From Thermoleptolyngbya sp046719575 (GTDB lineage Bacteria > Cyanobacteriota > Cyanobacteriia > Elainellales > Elainellaceae): a stretch of 64,000 bases of DNA. The DNA lies in contig JBDNCP010000001.1 of NCBI GenBank assembly GCA_046719575.1, forward strand, positions 1 to 64,000, given 5' to 3'. The position numbers and the translations under genes were made by a program. This document shows, in pieces, positions 41,491 to 49,517 of this stretch. The notes beneath the pieces were generated by a model, which was not told the origin of the DNA, made no database searches, and saw only the letters and a program-made list of their open reading frames with translations. Position 1 is the stretch's first letter; every line of letters begins with the position of its first letter.

Positions 41491-42375
41491 ATGTCCATTG
41501 CTAAAGACCTGGAAGATAGCAGCACGGAACCTGCGGTGACACCGAGTGCTGACCCTGTCCCTTCAAAAAGCCTGGAGCCTGATCGGGCTGCTGGCACTGA
41601 CTCTGACCTTGATTCTAACCTTGAGCTAGAGCAAATTCTGTTTCCGCCTAGCGATCTCTACAGCGACGAACCTCCCTTGGAATCTGAACTGCACCTCCGC
41701 CAAATTTTGCTGCTGATTCAATCGCTGGAATGGCTGTGGCGCGGACCAGACCCCAGCACCCATCGGGATTTCTATGCCTTTGGCAACCTCACCATCTACT
41801 ACAGCCTGCGCGAACGCAAGTCAGAGGACTTTCGGGGGCCGGACTTTTTTGTGGTGCTGGGAGCCGATCCCAAGCCCCGCAAAAGCTGGGTCGTTTGGGA
41901 AGAGGGCGGCAAATATCCCAACGTCATTATTGAACTATTGTCTGATTCGACAGCCACCGTCGATCGCGGGCTGAAAAAGCAGCTTTATCAAGACACCTTC
42001 CGCACGCCCGATTACTTCTGGTTTGACCCGCACACACTGGAGTTTTGCGGATTTCACTTGATGGACGGGCGCTATCAGCCCCTCGAACCCGACTCGCGGG
42101 GCTGGCTCTGGAGCGAGCAGCTTCAGCTATTTTTGGGAATTCACGATCGCAGGCTGCGGTTTTTCACCCCAGAGGGGCAACTTGTGGCGATTCCCGAAGA
42201 GGCGACCGCCATCGAGCGGCAGCGGGCAGAAGAAGAGCGGCAGCGGGCAGAAGAAGAGCGGCAGCGAGCAGAAGAAGAGCGGCAGCGAGCAGAAGAAGAG
42301 CGGCAGCGGGCAGATCAGGCCGAAGCACTCCTCGCGCAATACCGGGCGCAATTTGGCGAGTTGCCCAGCGAGTAA
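41491..42375 (+). CDS. Uma2-family (DUF820) PD-(D/E)XK-fold protein with coiled-coil tail
   Basis: About 294 residues from the ATG at 41491. Residues 60-235 are the Uma2 restriction-endonuclease-like fold, abundant in cyanobacteria: RGPDFFVVLGADP, WVVWEEGGKYPNVIIELLS and DTFRTPDYFWFDPHT carry the Asp, Glu and downstream Lys (LKKQLYQ) of the nuclease core. Residues 245-285 are five repeats of EERQRA encoded by an 18-bp tandem DNA repeat (about 42218-42310), forming a charged coiled coil. The N-terminus (1-55) is Ser/Pro/Asp-rich and disordered. Biological role of Uma2 proteins is unsettled. Confidence 0.85.
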   Translation: MSIAKDLEDSSTEPAVTPSADPVPSKSLEPDRAAGTDSDLDSNLELEQILFPPSDLYSDEPPLESELHLRQILLLIQSLEWLWRGPDPSTHRDFYAFGNLTIYYSLRERKSEDFRGPDFFVVLGADPKPRKSWVVWEEGGKYPNVIIELLSDSTATVDRGLKKQLYQDTFRTPDYFWFDPHTLEFCGFHLMDGRYQPLEPDSRGWLWSEQLQLFLGIHDRRLRFFTPEGQLVAIPEEATAIERQRAEEERQRAEEERQRAEEERQRAEEERQRADQAEALLAQYRAQFGELPSE

Positions 42376-42425
42376 TGCTTCGACCCCTGAACCCTTGGGC
42401 GATCGCCCGTCGCCGACCCCGAACC

Positions 42426-42884
42426 TCAGCCAACCATCGCGCTGAATCGAGCGTTCACCTCTTCCATCGACACATCTTCCACATGGGTCGCAAGCGTCCA
42501 CACATGGCCGAATGGATCGGACAGCGTGCCCGCGCGATCGCCATAGAACTGGTTTTCTACCGGGCGAACTTCCGTTGCGCCTGCTGCCAAAGCTTGACGA
42601 AAGAGCGAGTCCACATCTTCCACATAGAGCATCAGGCTAACAGGCGTGCTGCCAATCGCCTGAGCGCTGCGATAGTCCATTTCTGGAAACTCGTCGGACA
42701 GCATAATTGGCGAGTTGCCGATTTTGATTTCGGCGTGGGCCAGCTTGCCCGATGGGTCAGCCAGACGCATTAGCTCTGTCGCGCCAAATGCTTGCTGATA
42801 AAAGGCGATCGCCCCCGCCGCATCATGCACAATCAGATACGGGGTCACCGCAGGATACCCATCAGGAATCGGTTTGACCGTCAT
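42426..42884 (-). CDS. VOC-superfamily (glyoxalase/PhnB-like) protein
   Basis: A 152-residue single-domain VOC protein starting MTVKPIPDGYPAVTPYLIVH. Family features are AGAIAFYQQAFGATE (about 24-38), KLAHAEIKIGNSPIMLSDE and the C-terminal FYGDRAGTLSDPFGHVWTLATHVEDV. GGAGG seven bases before the ATG at 42884 decides the start over a GTG- or ATG-initiated extension to 42929. Metal-dependent chemistry or resistance-type binding is possible; substrate unknown. Convergent with the Uma2 gene. Confidence 0.87.
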   Translation of the reverse strand: MTVKPIPDGYPAVTPYLIVHDAAGAIAFYQQAFGATELMRLADPSGKLAHAEIKIGNSPIMLSDEFPEMDYRSAQAIGSTPVSLMLYVEDVDSLFRQALAAGATEVRPVENQFYGDRAGTLSDPFGHVWTLATHVEDVSMEEVNARFSAMVG

Positions 42885-43117
42885 TGTCGTCGCCTCCGAA
42901 AAGAACGCATGTACTATATCACGGGGCAACTATCCTCGCGCAACGCCAAAATTAAAATTAATGTGCCGTTTTTGCGATTTCTCAGTACACTTTTGGGCAA
43001 TGTGGTGTTGCAGTGGCTGAATTCACTGGGTTGATTCACTAGGTTGATTCACTCGATGAATTCACACCGTGTTGCAGCAATATTGCGGAACTCCTCCACC
43101 CGGTTTTGAACAACGCT

Positions 43118-43906
43118 ATGAACTCCAAACTTGTTTTGTTAGGGCTGTTGGCAGCATGGGGTGTGGCTTTGCCTGCCCGCGCTGAAAATCTTGAACATGT
43201 GCAGCGGTTGCTTGCTAACCGTCAATGCCAGCAGTGTGATCTGCACCGGGCAGGGCTGGTGTTCACAAATCTATCGGGTGTAGATGTGAGCCGCTCTGAC
43301 CTGAGTCTGGCGAATTTGAACCGGGCCAACCTGCAAGGGGCTAACCTGCAAGGAGCCAACCTGCAAGGAGCGGTGTTGTCTTACGCCAATCTGGGCGGAG
43401 CCGACCTGCGCGGGGCTGATTTGCGCGGAGCCGACCTGCGCGAGGCCTATCTCTATGGCGCAAACTTGACTGGGGCACTGATGGATGGCGCGAACCTGTG
43501 GCGGGCAATCGGGCTACCCGAAAACATGGTGTCGGTGGAGCAGGTCTACCTGTGGGGGCTGGCAGAGGCGCAGCGGGGCAACTTCCCAGACGCGATTCAG
43601 TATTTTAACCAGAGCCTCAGCCGCCAGCCCGATTTTGCAAACGCGATGCTGGCGCGGGGTATTGCGCGGCTTCAGTTGGGCGACGAAGCTGGGGCAATGC
43701 AAGACGGACGGCAGGCGCAGCAAATGTTTTTGGCGCAGGGGAATATTCCGGGGCAGCAGCTTTCGGAGCGATTTGTCACCGGGATTGAGCAAGTTCTGGC
43801 GGCCGAAGAGAGAGAACGGCGTGCCCAGCGGCGCAGCAACGGGGTTGGCAATGTAGTCAGCGCTCTGGGTGGACTGGCGAGCTTGTTTCTACGCTTTTTG
43901 CTGTAG
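43118..43906 (+). CDS. Exported pentapeptide-repeat and TPR protein
   Basis: A 262-residue protein with a signal peptide (MNSKLVLLGLLAAWGVALPARAE, cleavage after ARA). A Cys pair QCQQCDL lies at about 37-42. Residues 48-130 are A(D/N)LXX pentapeptide repeats (ANLQGANLQGANLQG and ADLRGADLRGADLRE), which fold into a right-handed beta helix. Residues 140-200 form a tetratricopeptide-like pair (YLWGLAEAQRGNFPDAIQYFNQ). The basic then hydrophobic end (RRSNGVG...LASLFLRFLL) may be an anchor. Probably periplasmic or lumenal; function unknown. The ATG at 43118 is chosen over a TTG 12 bases upstream. Its last 18 bases overlap the convergent FTR1 gene. Confidence 0.78.
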   Translation: MNSKLVLLGLLAAWGVALPARAENLEHVQRLLANRQCQQCDLHRAGLVFTNLSGVDVSRSDLSLANLNRANLQGANLQGANLQGAVLSYANLGGADLRGADLRGADLREAYLYGANLTGALMDGANLWRAIGLPENMVSVEQVYLWGLAEAQRGNFPDAIQYFNQSLSRQPDFANAMLARGIARLQLGDEAGAMQDGRQAQQMFLAQGNIPGQQLSERFVTGIEQVLAAEERERRAQRRSNGVGNVVSALGGLASLFLRFLL

Positions 43907-44812
43907 GGATGGGGCTTTGGGCGCGGCAGGACTGAGGCTCTGAAAATAGAGCCAGCCGACGGTTCCCAAAAACGCGAGATAGGCGATCGCCTGTCCCAGA
44001 TAAAGCTGGTCACGATAGCCCAGCAGTGCCTTCAGCAGCACACCAGGAAACTGCTTGTCAGGCAACACAGCGCGGGCATCCCACACCTGCGGCCCCAGCA
44101 CGCACGATGGCCCAGCGCTAAAGCAGAGATTCGCCAAATCCGGACGAAGCTGCACCCAAGCGGCGATCGCCATATCCACATGACGCAGCATCGAGATCAC
44201 TAGCCCCGACACGATCAGCAGCAGCAGCACCCCCATCACCTGAAAGAACCGCTTCAGGTTGATTTTCACGCCCAGTTGAAACAGCAGAACCCCAATGATC
44301 ACCGCGCCCACCAGCCCTGCCACCGCGCCCAGCGCCGGAGCCAGCCCTTCCTGAAACTGTGCCGCCAAAAACAGCACCGTCTCAAATCCTTCCCGCAGGA
44401 CGGCGATGGTAATCAGCCCAAACACGCCCCAGCCCGCGCCATCCTGCTGCAACGCCGAGTTAATTGCGCCTTCTACCTCAGCCCTGAGGCTGCGGGCCTG
44501 CCGCGTCATCCACACCAGCATCCAGCTCAGCAGGGCGATCGCCACCAGCCCAAACCCAGCCTCTAGCGCCTGTTTCAGCAGGGGGGCATAGCTCTCTTGC
44601 GACTGATTCAGCGCCGCCAGCACCCCGCTCAGCAGCACCCCCACCAGCACGCTGCCCGCTAGCCCCGCGCCAATGCCGCCATAGACCCACGGGTTGAGCC
44701 GCGACTGTCCCGCTTTGCTGAGGCACGCCAGCACGATGCCAACCACTAGCGCTGCTTCGACCCCTTCGCGCAGCGTCACCACAAACGTCGGTAAAGCAGC
44801 CGTCAAATCCAT
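43889..44812 (-). CDS. FTR1-family iron permease
   Basis: A 307-residue, seven-helix membrane protein. Two REXXE iron-binding motifs are clear: REGVE at 15-19 (FVVTLREGVEAALVVG) and REGFE near 150 (VLREGFETVLFLA). FTR1/EfeU proteins import iron, ferric iron after oxidation in EfeUOB or fungal systems; EfeO/EfeB are not adjacent. The loop with CFSAGPSCVLGPQVWDA is specific to the cyanobacterial form. The ATG at 44812 is preferred to a GTG at 44839. It follows the HxlR regulator by 45 bases (18 from the GTG) and is likely co-transcribed with it. Confidence 0.9.
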   Translation of the reverse strand: MDLTAALPTFVVTLREGVEAALVVGIVLACLSKAGQSRLNPWVYGGIGAGLAGSVLVGVLLSGVLAALNQSQESYAPLLKQALEAGFGLVAIALLSWMLVWMTRQARSLRAEVEGAINSALQQDGAGWGVFGLITIAVLREGFETVLFLAAQFQEGLAPALGAVAGLVGAVIIGVLLFQLGVKINLKRFFQVMGVLLLLIVSGLVISMLRHVDMAIAAWVQLRPDLANLCFSAGPSCVLGPQVWDARAVLPDKQFPGVLLKALLGYRDQLYLGQAIAYLAFLGTVGWLYFQSLSPAAPKAPSLQQKA

Positions 44813-44857
44813 CGGTTCAAACAGCCCCAACTTAAGCACAGAATTACAACATCAGGA

Positions 44858-45352
44858 TTACACCTGCGATTCTACTCTGCTGCTGCTACAGGCGGCGAGA
44901 GGGGTCTGGTTGTTGGGGGCGATCGCCATTGGCGCATGGGGCAACGCGTCGGGTTGCAGCTTTTGATCGGGGGGCATATCCAGCGGACACTCGCAGACTC
45001 CTTGCTGGAGCCATCGCATTCCCACCTGATGCAGCGCCGCCATCACCGGCTGAATTTCTCGCCCCTTCTCCGTCAACACATACTCAACGCGGGGCGGAAT
45101 CTCGGCATAAACTGTCCGCTCGATGAGTCCATGTTCCTCTAGCTCGCGCAGCCGCGCCATCAGGGTTTTGGTGCTTAGCCCCGGCAGCGCATCGAGAAAT
45201 TCATGCGTTCGCCGTGCCGTTCGACCGTTTTGATCCGGCGCACCAGCAAACAACTCGCGCAAAATCAAAATTGCCCACTTGCTGCCAATCAAGTCAAGCG
45301 TAAACTGAATCGGGCATTTGAAGTCAGAACGAGCATTAGAGCGAGAATCCAA
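44858..45352 (-). CDS. HxlR-family transcriptional regulator
   Basis: A 164-residue winged-helix regulator. The HxlR core at 12-112 begins KCPIQFTLDLIGSKWAILIL with the conserved Cys13 that serves as a redox or aldehyde sensor in some members, and includes FLDALPGLSTKTLMARLREL and YVLTEKGREIQPVM. Two further cysteines (GVCECPLD, about 118-120) follow. The TTG start at 45352 has GAGGAG about 9 bases upstream. It precedes FTR1 in an apparent operon and is divergent from PTOX, so it could sense redox state and control iron uptake, the oxidase, or both; this is inference. Confidence 0.87.
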   Translation of the reverse strand: MDSRSNARSDFKCPIQFTLDLIGSKWAILILRELFAGAPDQNGRTARRTHEFLDALPGLSTKTLMARLRELEEHGLIERTVYAEIPPRVEYVLTEKGREIQPVMAALHQVGMRWLQQGVCECPLDMPPDQKLQPDALPHAPMAIAPNNQTPLAACSSSRVESQV

Positions 45353-45730
45353 TAGACTATCTCCTCAACATCGGGGTAACACTGGGTCGCAACTGGGCGA
45401 TCTCAGGGTCAGCCAGTCTTCTATCCAACAGCTTCTCTAATCTGCTACTAGGCTATTAGTGCAAGCGATACGAATTTGTCAGGTTTAACGTTTTCTTCCA
45501 GTTCCGCCCAAATCCAGAACCCGTCTCATTCTTTTCCTCTGGGTAACTGTGTGTGCATTCTGGAAACTATCTTGTCCTCCCGCAGCAGGTCTTTCATCAT
45601 GTGGGCATAAGGTAGGTACTCAATCAACCGCCGCCTTACTCCTTCTGTCATCCGGGCGCTTTTGCATCCAGTGCATTCGATTTCGCTTCAAGTTGCCCGT
45701 TGCAAGTTCACATTATGGAGAATTGACTGA
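45353..45730. promoter_or_regulatory. Divergent region between hxlR and the terminal oxidase gene
   Basis: 378 bases carrying the promoters of hxlR-FTR1 (minus) and PTOX (plus). ATGGAGAATTGACTG precedes the PTOX ATG and holds a GGAG ribosome-binding site about 11 bases out. No NtcA, Fur or FNR-like palindrome was found by eye. Reading frames here (for example 45549 onward) are not gene-like. Confidence 0.4.
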
Positions 45731-46477
45731 ATGGTTAAATTACTCGTTGGCGTGCTGGTGTTTGTCATCAACCAGATTTATCATGATCGCCCGATTCCCC
45801 GGTTCTACGTACTGGAAACCGTAGCCCGCGTCCCTTACTTTTCTTACCTATCTGTTTTGCATCTATACGAGACGCTGGGATTGTGGCGGCGAGTCGAGTG
45901 GCTGAAAGTCCACTTTGCCGAATCTTGGAATGAGCTACACCATCTGCTGATTATGGAAGCATTGGGGGGCAATCAATTTTGGGGCGATCGCCTGTTAGCC
46001 CGCAGCGTTGCCTTGTTGTACTACTGGATCATTGTGGCGCTATATGTTATCTCACCCAAATCAGCGTATCACTTTATGGAGCTAGTGGAGGAACACGCCT
46101 ATCATACCTACGACCTGTTTTTGATGCAGGAAGGCGAAAGTCTAAAGACTCAGCCTGCTCCTCAGGTCGCGCTTGAATACTACCAAACGGGCGATTTGTA
46201 TCTGTTTGATGCGTTTCAAACGGCCCATCTTCCGCAAGAGCGTCGCCCGGTGATCAACAATCTGTATGACGTGTTTGTGGCAATTCGAGATGATGAGCGA
46301 GAACACGTAAAGACGATGGTAGCTTGCCAGCAAGCAGACCATACTGGCAGACTCAGCAATGAACCCCTCCGAGAATTGCAGGCAACCTTGCAAGCAAACA
46401 CGATTGCAGAACCAGTTTTGATTGAAAAATCCCAGGCAGAAAAATCCCAGGAAAAAGAAGCCGTGACTCACCCATAG
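45731..46477 (+). CDS. Plastoquinol terminal oxidase (PTOX/alternative oxidase family)
   Basis: A 248-residue di-iron membrane-bound oxidase that passes plastoquinol electrons to O2, making water. The ligand motifs are complete: LETVARVPYFSYL (E29), NELHHLLIMEALGG (E68, H71), ELVEEHAYHTYD (E120/E121) and RDDEREHVKTM (E189, H192). LHLYETLGLWRR and the NQFWGDRLLARSVALLYYW helix are PTOX-like, not mitochondrial AOX. The Gln/Glu-rich C-terminal tail (about 215-248) is variable. It is 118 bases upstream of adhE on the same strand, beginning a fermentative gene group; see findings. Confidence 0.92.
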   Translation: MVKLLVGVLVFVINQIYHDRPIPRFYVLETVARVPYFSYLSVLHLYETLGLWRRVEWLKVHFAESWNELHHLLIMEALGGNQFWGDRLLARSVALLYYWIIVALYVISPKSAYHFMELVEEHAYHTYDLFLMQEGESLKTQPAPQVALEYYQTGDLYLFDAFQTAHLPQERRPVINNLYDVFVAIRDDEREHVKTMVACQQADHTGRLSNEPLRELQATLQANTIAEPVLIEKSQAEKSQEKEAVTHP

Positions 46478-46595
46478 GCAAACCGTCGTCAGGCTCAGGA
46501 AGATGATTAAAACCCGAATGCTTCTTGAGCCTTACCTTGAGCCTCGCCTTGCAGAAATTCTTTTGACTCATATTCGCACCAGCTAAGGAGTCCCT

Positions 46596-49403
46596 ATGCA
46601 GGTCACTACGATTCAAGAATTGGAAACACTGGTTGAACAAGTTAAGGCAGCCCAGGCTCAATATGCAACCTATACCCAGAGCCAGGTAGACTGGATTTTC
46701 AAGCAAGCCGCCCAAGCTGCCAACGCCCACCGGATCGATTTGGCAAAGCTAGCCGTTGCAGAAACCGGAATGGGCATCGTAGAAGACAAGGTGATTAAAA
46801 ACCACTTTGCCTCGGAAATTATCTACAACAAATACAAGCATGAGCGCACCTGCGGACTGATTGAAGAAGACGATACCTTTGGGATTCAAAAAATTGCTGA
46901 GCCAGTCGGAATCCTGGCGGGCATCATTCCCACAACAAACCCCACCTCGACCGCTATTTTCAAATCGCTAATTGCTCTAAAAACCCGCAACGCCATTATC
47001 TTTTCGCCTCATCCCCGCGCCAAACGCTGCACTGTGGAAGCAGCACGGATTATTCTTCAGGCGGCTGTGGCGGCGGGTGCGCCAGAGCAGATCATCGGCT
47101 GGATTGATGAGCCATCTGTAGAGCTATCGCAGGCCTTGATGCAGCATCCAGATATCAAGCTGATTCTGGCGACAGGCGGGCCGGGGATGGTGCAGGCTGC
47201 TTACTCATCTGGGCATCCGTCGCTGGGGGTGGGCGCAGGCAACACACCCGCTGTGATTGCCGAAAGTGCAGATATTCAAACGGCAGTGAGTTCTATCTTA
47301 CTCAGCAAGACGTTTGATAACGGCATGATCTGCGCGTCGGAGCAATCGGTGATTGTGGTCGATTCCATTTACAACGCAGTTAAGCAAGAATTTGTAGCAC
47401 GGGGGGCTTACTTTTTGAATCCAGAGGAGAAGGCGAAGCTGGGTGAACAGATTGTGCAAAATGGGCGGCTAAACGCAGCCATTGTGGGACAGTCAGTGCA
47501 AGCGCTGGCGACACTGGCAGGAATCTCAGTGCCGCCGCAGACGAAGGTGCTGATCGCTGAAACCGATCGCGTTGCCCTGGATGAGCCGTTTGCCTGGGAG
47601 AAACTGTCACCGATTCTGGCGTTTTATCGGGCAGCGAATTTTGAAGGGGCGATCGCCCGTGCTGAGGAACTCATTAACTTTGGCGGCAAGGGGCACACCG
47701 CCGCACTCTACATCGACACCACTCAGCGATCCGACATTCAGCTTTTTGAAACCCGGATGCAGACAGGGCGCGTGCTGATCAACACGCCAGCGTCCCAAGG
47801 GGCAATTGGCGATTTGTATAACTTCAGGCTCGATCCATCGCTGACGCTGGGCTGCGGCACCTGGGGCGGCAACTCGATCTCTGGCAATGTCACCGTGCAT
47901 CACCTGCTGAATATCAAAACCGTGTCGCAGCGGCGCGAAAATATGCTGTGGTTCCGCGTGCCGCCCAAAGTCTACTTCAAGAGTGGCTGTTTGCCTATGG
48001 CACTGGGCGACTTGGCTGGCCGGCAGCGGGCGTTTATTGTGACCGATAAGCCGCTCTTTGACCTGGGCATGGTTCACCCCGTAACGCGAGTTCTGGAGAA
48101 TTTAGAAATCCGCTATGACGTGTTTCACGATGTCGAACCTGATCCAACCCTGTCGAATGTGAATCGCGGGCTGGAACAGTTGCGGCGGTTTCAGCCAGAT
48201 GTCATTATCGCGCTGGGCGGCGGCTCTCCGATGGATGCAGCCAAGATTATGTGGCTGATGTACGAGCAGCCAGATGTAGAATTTTCGGGCGTGGCGATGC
48301 GGTTTATGGATATTCGCAAGCGCGTGTATGAACTGCCGCCATTGGGTCAAAAAGCCCTGCTAGTGGCGATTCCGACCACTTCAGGAACGGGGTCTGAGGT
48401 GACTCCCTTTGCGGTAGTGACCGATGACCGGGAGGGCATTAAGTATCCTCTAGCAGATTATGCCCTGACCCCCAGCATGGCGATTGTAGACCCGGATCTG
48501 GTGCTGACGATGCCGCCCAAGCTGACAGCCTGGAGCGGGATTGACGCGCTGACCCATGCCATCGAAGCCTATGCGTCGGTGTTTGCGACAGATTTTACCA
48601 ATGGACTGGCCCTTGAGGCGATCGCCCTCCTGTTTCAATATCTGCCGCGCTCCTACCGCAACGGGGCCCGAGATCCCGAAGCTCGCGAACGGGTTCACTA
48701 CGCCGCCACGATAGCGGGCATGGCCTTTGCCAATGCGTTTTTGGGCATCTGCCACTCAATGGCGCACCAGCTTGGCGCAGTGTTCCATGTTCCCCACGGG
48801 CTGGCCAACGCGCTGCTGATATCCCACGTAATTCGCTACAACGCCACCGATCAGCCCTTCAAGCAGGCCATCTTCCCGCAATACAAATACCCCAATGCCA
48901 AGGCCCGCTATGCCCAAATTGCCGATCATTTGCACTTGGGGGGCAACACGCCAGACGAGAAAGTAGAACGGCTGATTATTGCAGTAGAAGAGCTAAAGCG
49001 TAATGTCGATATTCCAGCAACACTGGCTGAAGTGCTGAGCCAGATGGGGCAAGCACCTTATCCAGGGGGCGATCGCGCTTCGTTTTATGCCCAGCTTGAC
49101 GAGTTGGCCAACCGTGCCTTCGATGACCAATGCACAGGCGCAAACCCCCGCTACCCGCTGATTCAAGACCTGAAGGAGCTATTTGTGCTGGCCTACGAAG
49201 GAACGCAGACTGAAACAGACGATGTTCCTCTGTGCTATCGCGCAGAAATTGCCCGCGCCAGTCAGCAGCTTGCGCCGAACCATAACGGGCATGACCATAA
49301 CGGGCATGACCGTAACGGGCACGCACCAACAGAAGGGGGCGAGTCGGCTTCGGTCTCGGCGGGAATCTCCCCGATTCCATCTGCGGCTGTGGATTATTCA
49401 TAG
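46596..49403 (+). CDS. adhE: Bifunctional acetaldehyde-CoA/alcohol dehydrogenase
   Basis: A 935-residue fusion converting acetyl-CoA through acetaldehyde to ethanol and oxidising 2 NADH. Residues 1-440 are the acylating aldehyde dehydrogenase with catalytic C246 (NGMICASEQSV). Residues 455-875 are the iron alcohol dehydrogenase: ALGGGSPMDAAKIMW, PTTSGTGSEVTPFAV and the Fe site with DALTHAIEAY and FLGICHSMAHQLGAVFHVPHG. AdhE forms spirosomes. The C-terminal ~44 residues (about 892-935) are extra and unusual: three NGHD-type repeats encoded by a 15-bp tandem repeat (about 49278-49325), then Ser/Ala-rich sequence. AAGGAG precedes the ATG. Head of a likely adhE-pflB-pflA operon. Confidence 0.96.
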   Translation: MQVTTIQELETLVEQVKAAQAQYATYTQSQVDWIFKQAAQAANAHRIDLAKLAVAETGMGIVEDKVIKNHFASEIIYNKYKHERTCGLIEEDDTFGIQKIAEPVGILAGIIPTTNPTSTAIFKSLIALKTRNAIIFSPHPRAKRCTVEAARIILQAAVAAGAPEQIIGWIDEPSVELSQALMQHPDIKLILATGGPGMVQAAYSSGHPSLGVGAGNTPAVIAESADIQTAVSSILLSKTFDNGMICASEQSVIVVDSIYNAVKQEFVARGAYFLNPEEKAKLGEQIVQNGRLNAAIVGQSVQALATLAGISVPPQTKVLIAETDRVALDEPFAWEKLSPILAFYRAANFEGAIARAEELINFGGKGHTAALYIDTTQRSDIQLFETRMQTGRVLINTPASQGAIGDLYNFRLDPSLTLGCGTWGGNSISGNVTVHHLLNIKTVSQRRENMLWFRVPPKVYFKSGCLPMALGDLAGRQRAFIVTDKPLFDLGMVHPVTRVLENLEIRYDVFHDVEPDPTLSNVNRGLEQLRRFQPDVIIALGGGSPMDAAKIMWLMYEQPDVEFSGVAMRFMDIRKRVYELPPLGQKALLVAIPTTSGTGSEVTPFAVVTDDREGIKYPLADYALTPSMAIVDPDLVLTMPPKLTAWSGIDALTHAIEAYASVFATDFTNGLALEAIALLFQYLPRSYRNGARDPEARERVHYAATIAGMAFANAFLGICHSMAHQLGAVFHVPHGLANALLISHVIRYNATDQPFKQAIFPQYKYPNAKARYAQIADHLHLGGNTPDEKVERLIIAVEELKRNVDIPATLAEVLSQMGQAPYPGGDRASFYAQLDELANRAFDDQCTGANPRYPLIQDLKELFVLAYEGTQTETDDVPLCYRAEIARASQQLAPNHNGHDHNGHDRNGHAPTEGGESASVSAGISPIPSAAVDYS

Positions 49404-49517
49404 CCTATCGGAGCAGGGTCAAAACCTCGCTGGACCCGCGAACCCGCCATGCTTTCCGGTTTCGAGTCTTACTTTCAGGTCTTACTTTCTTTCAGGTCTT
49501 ACTTTCAAGGAGGCGCT

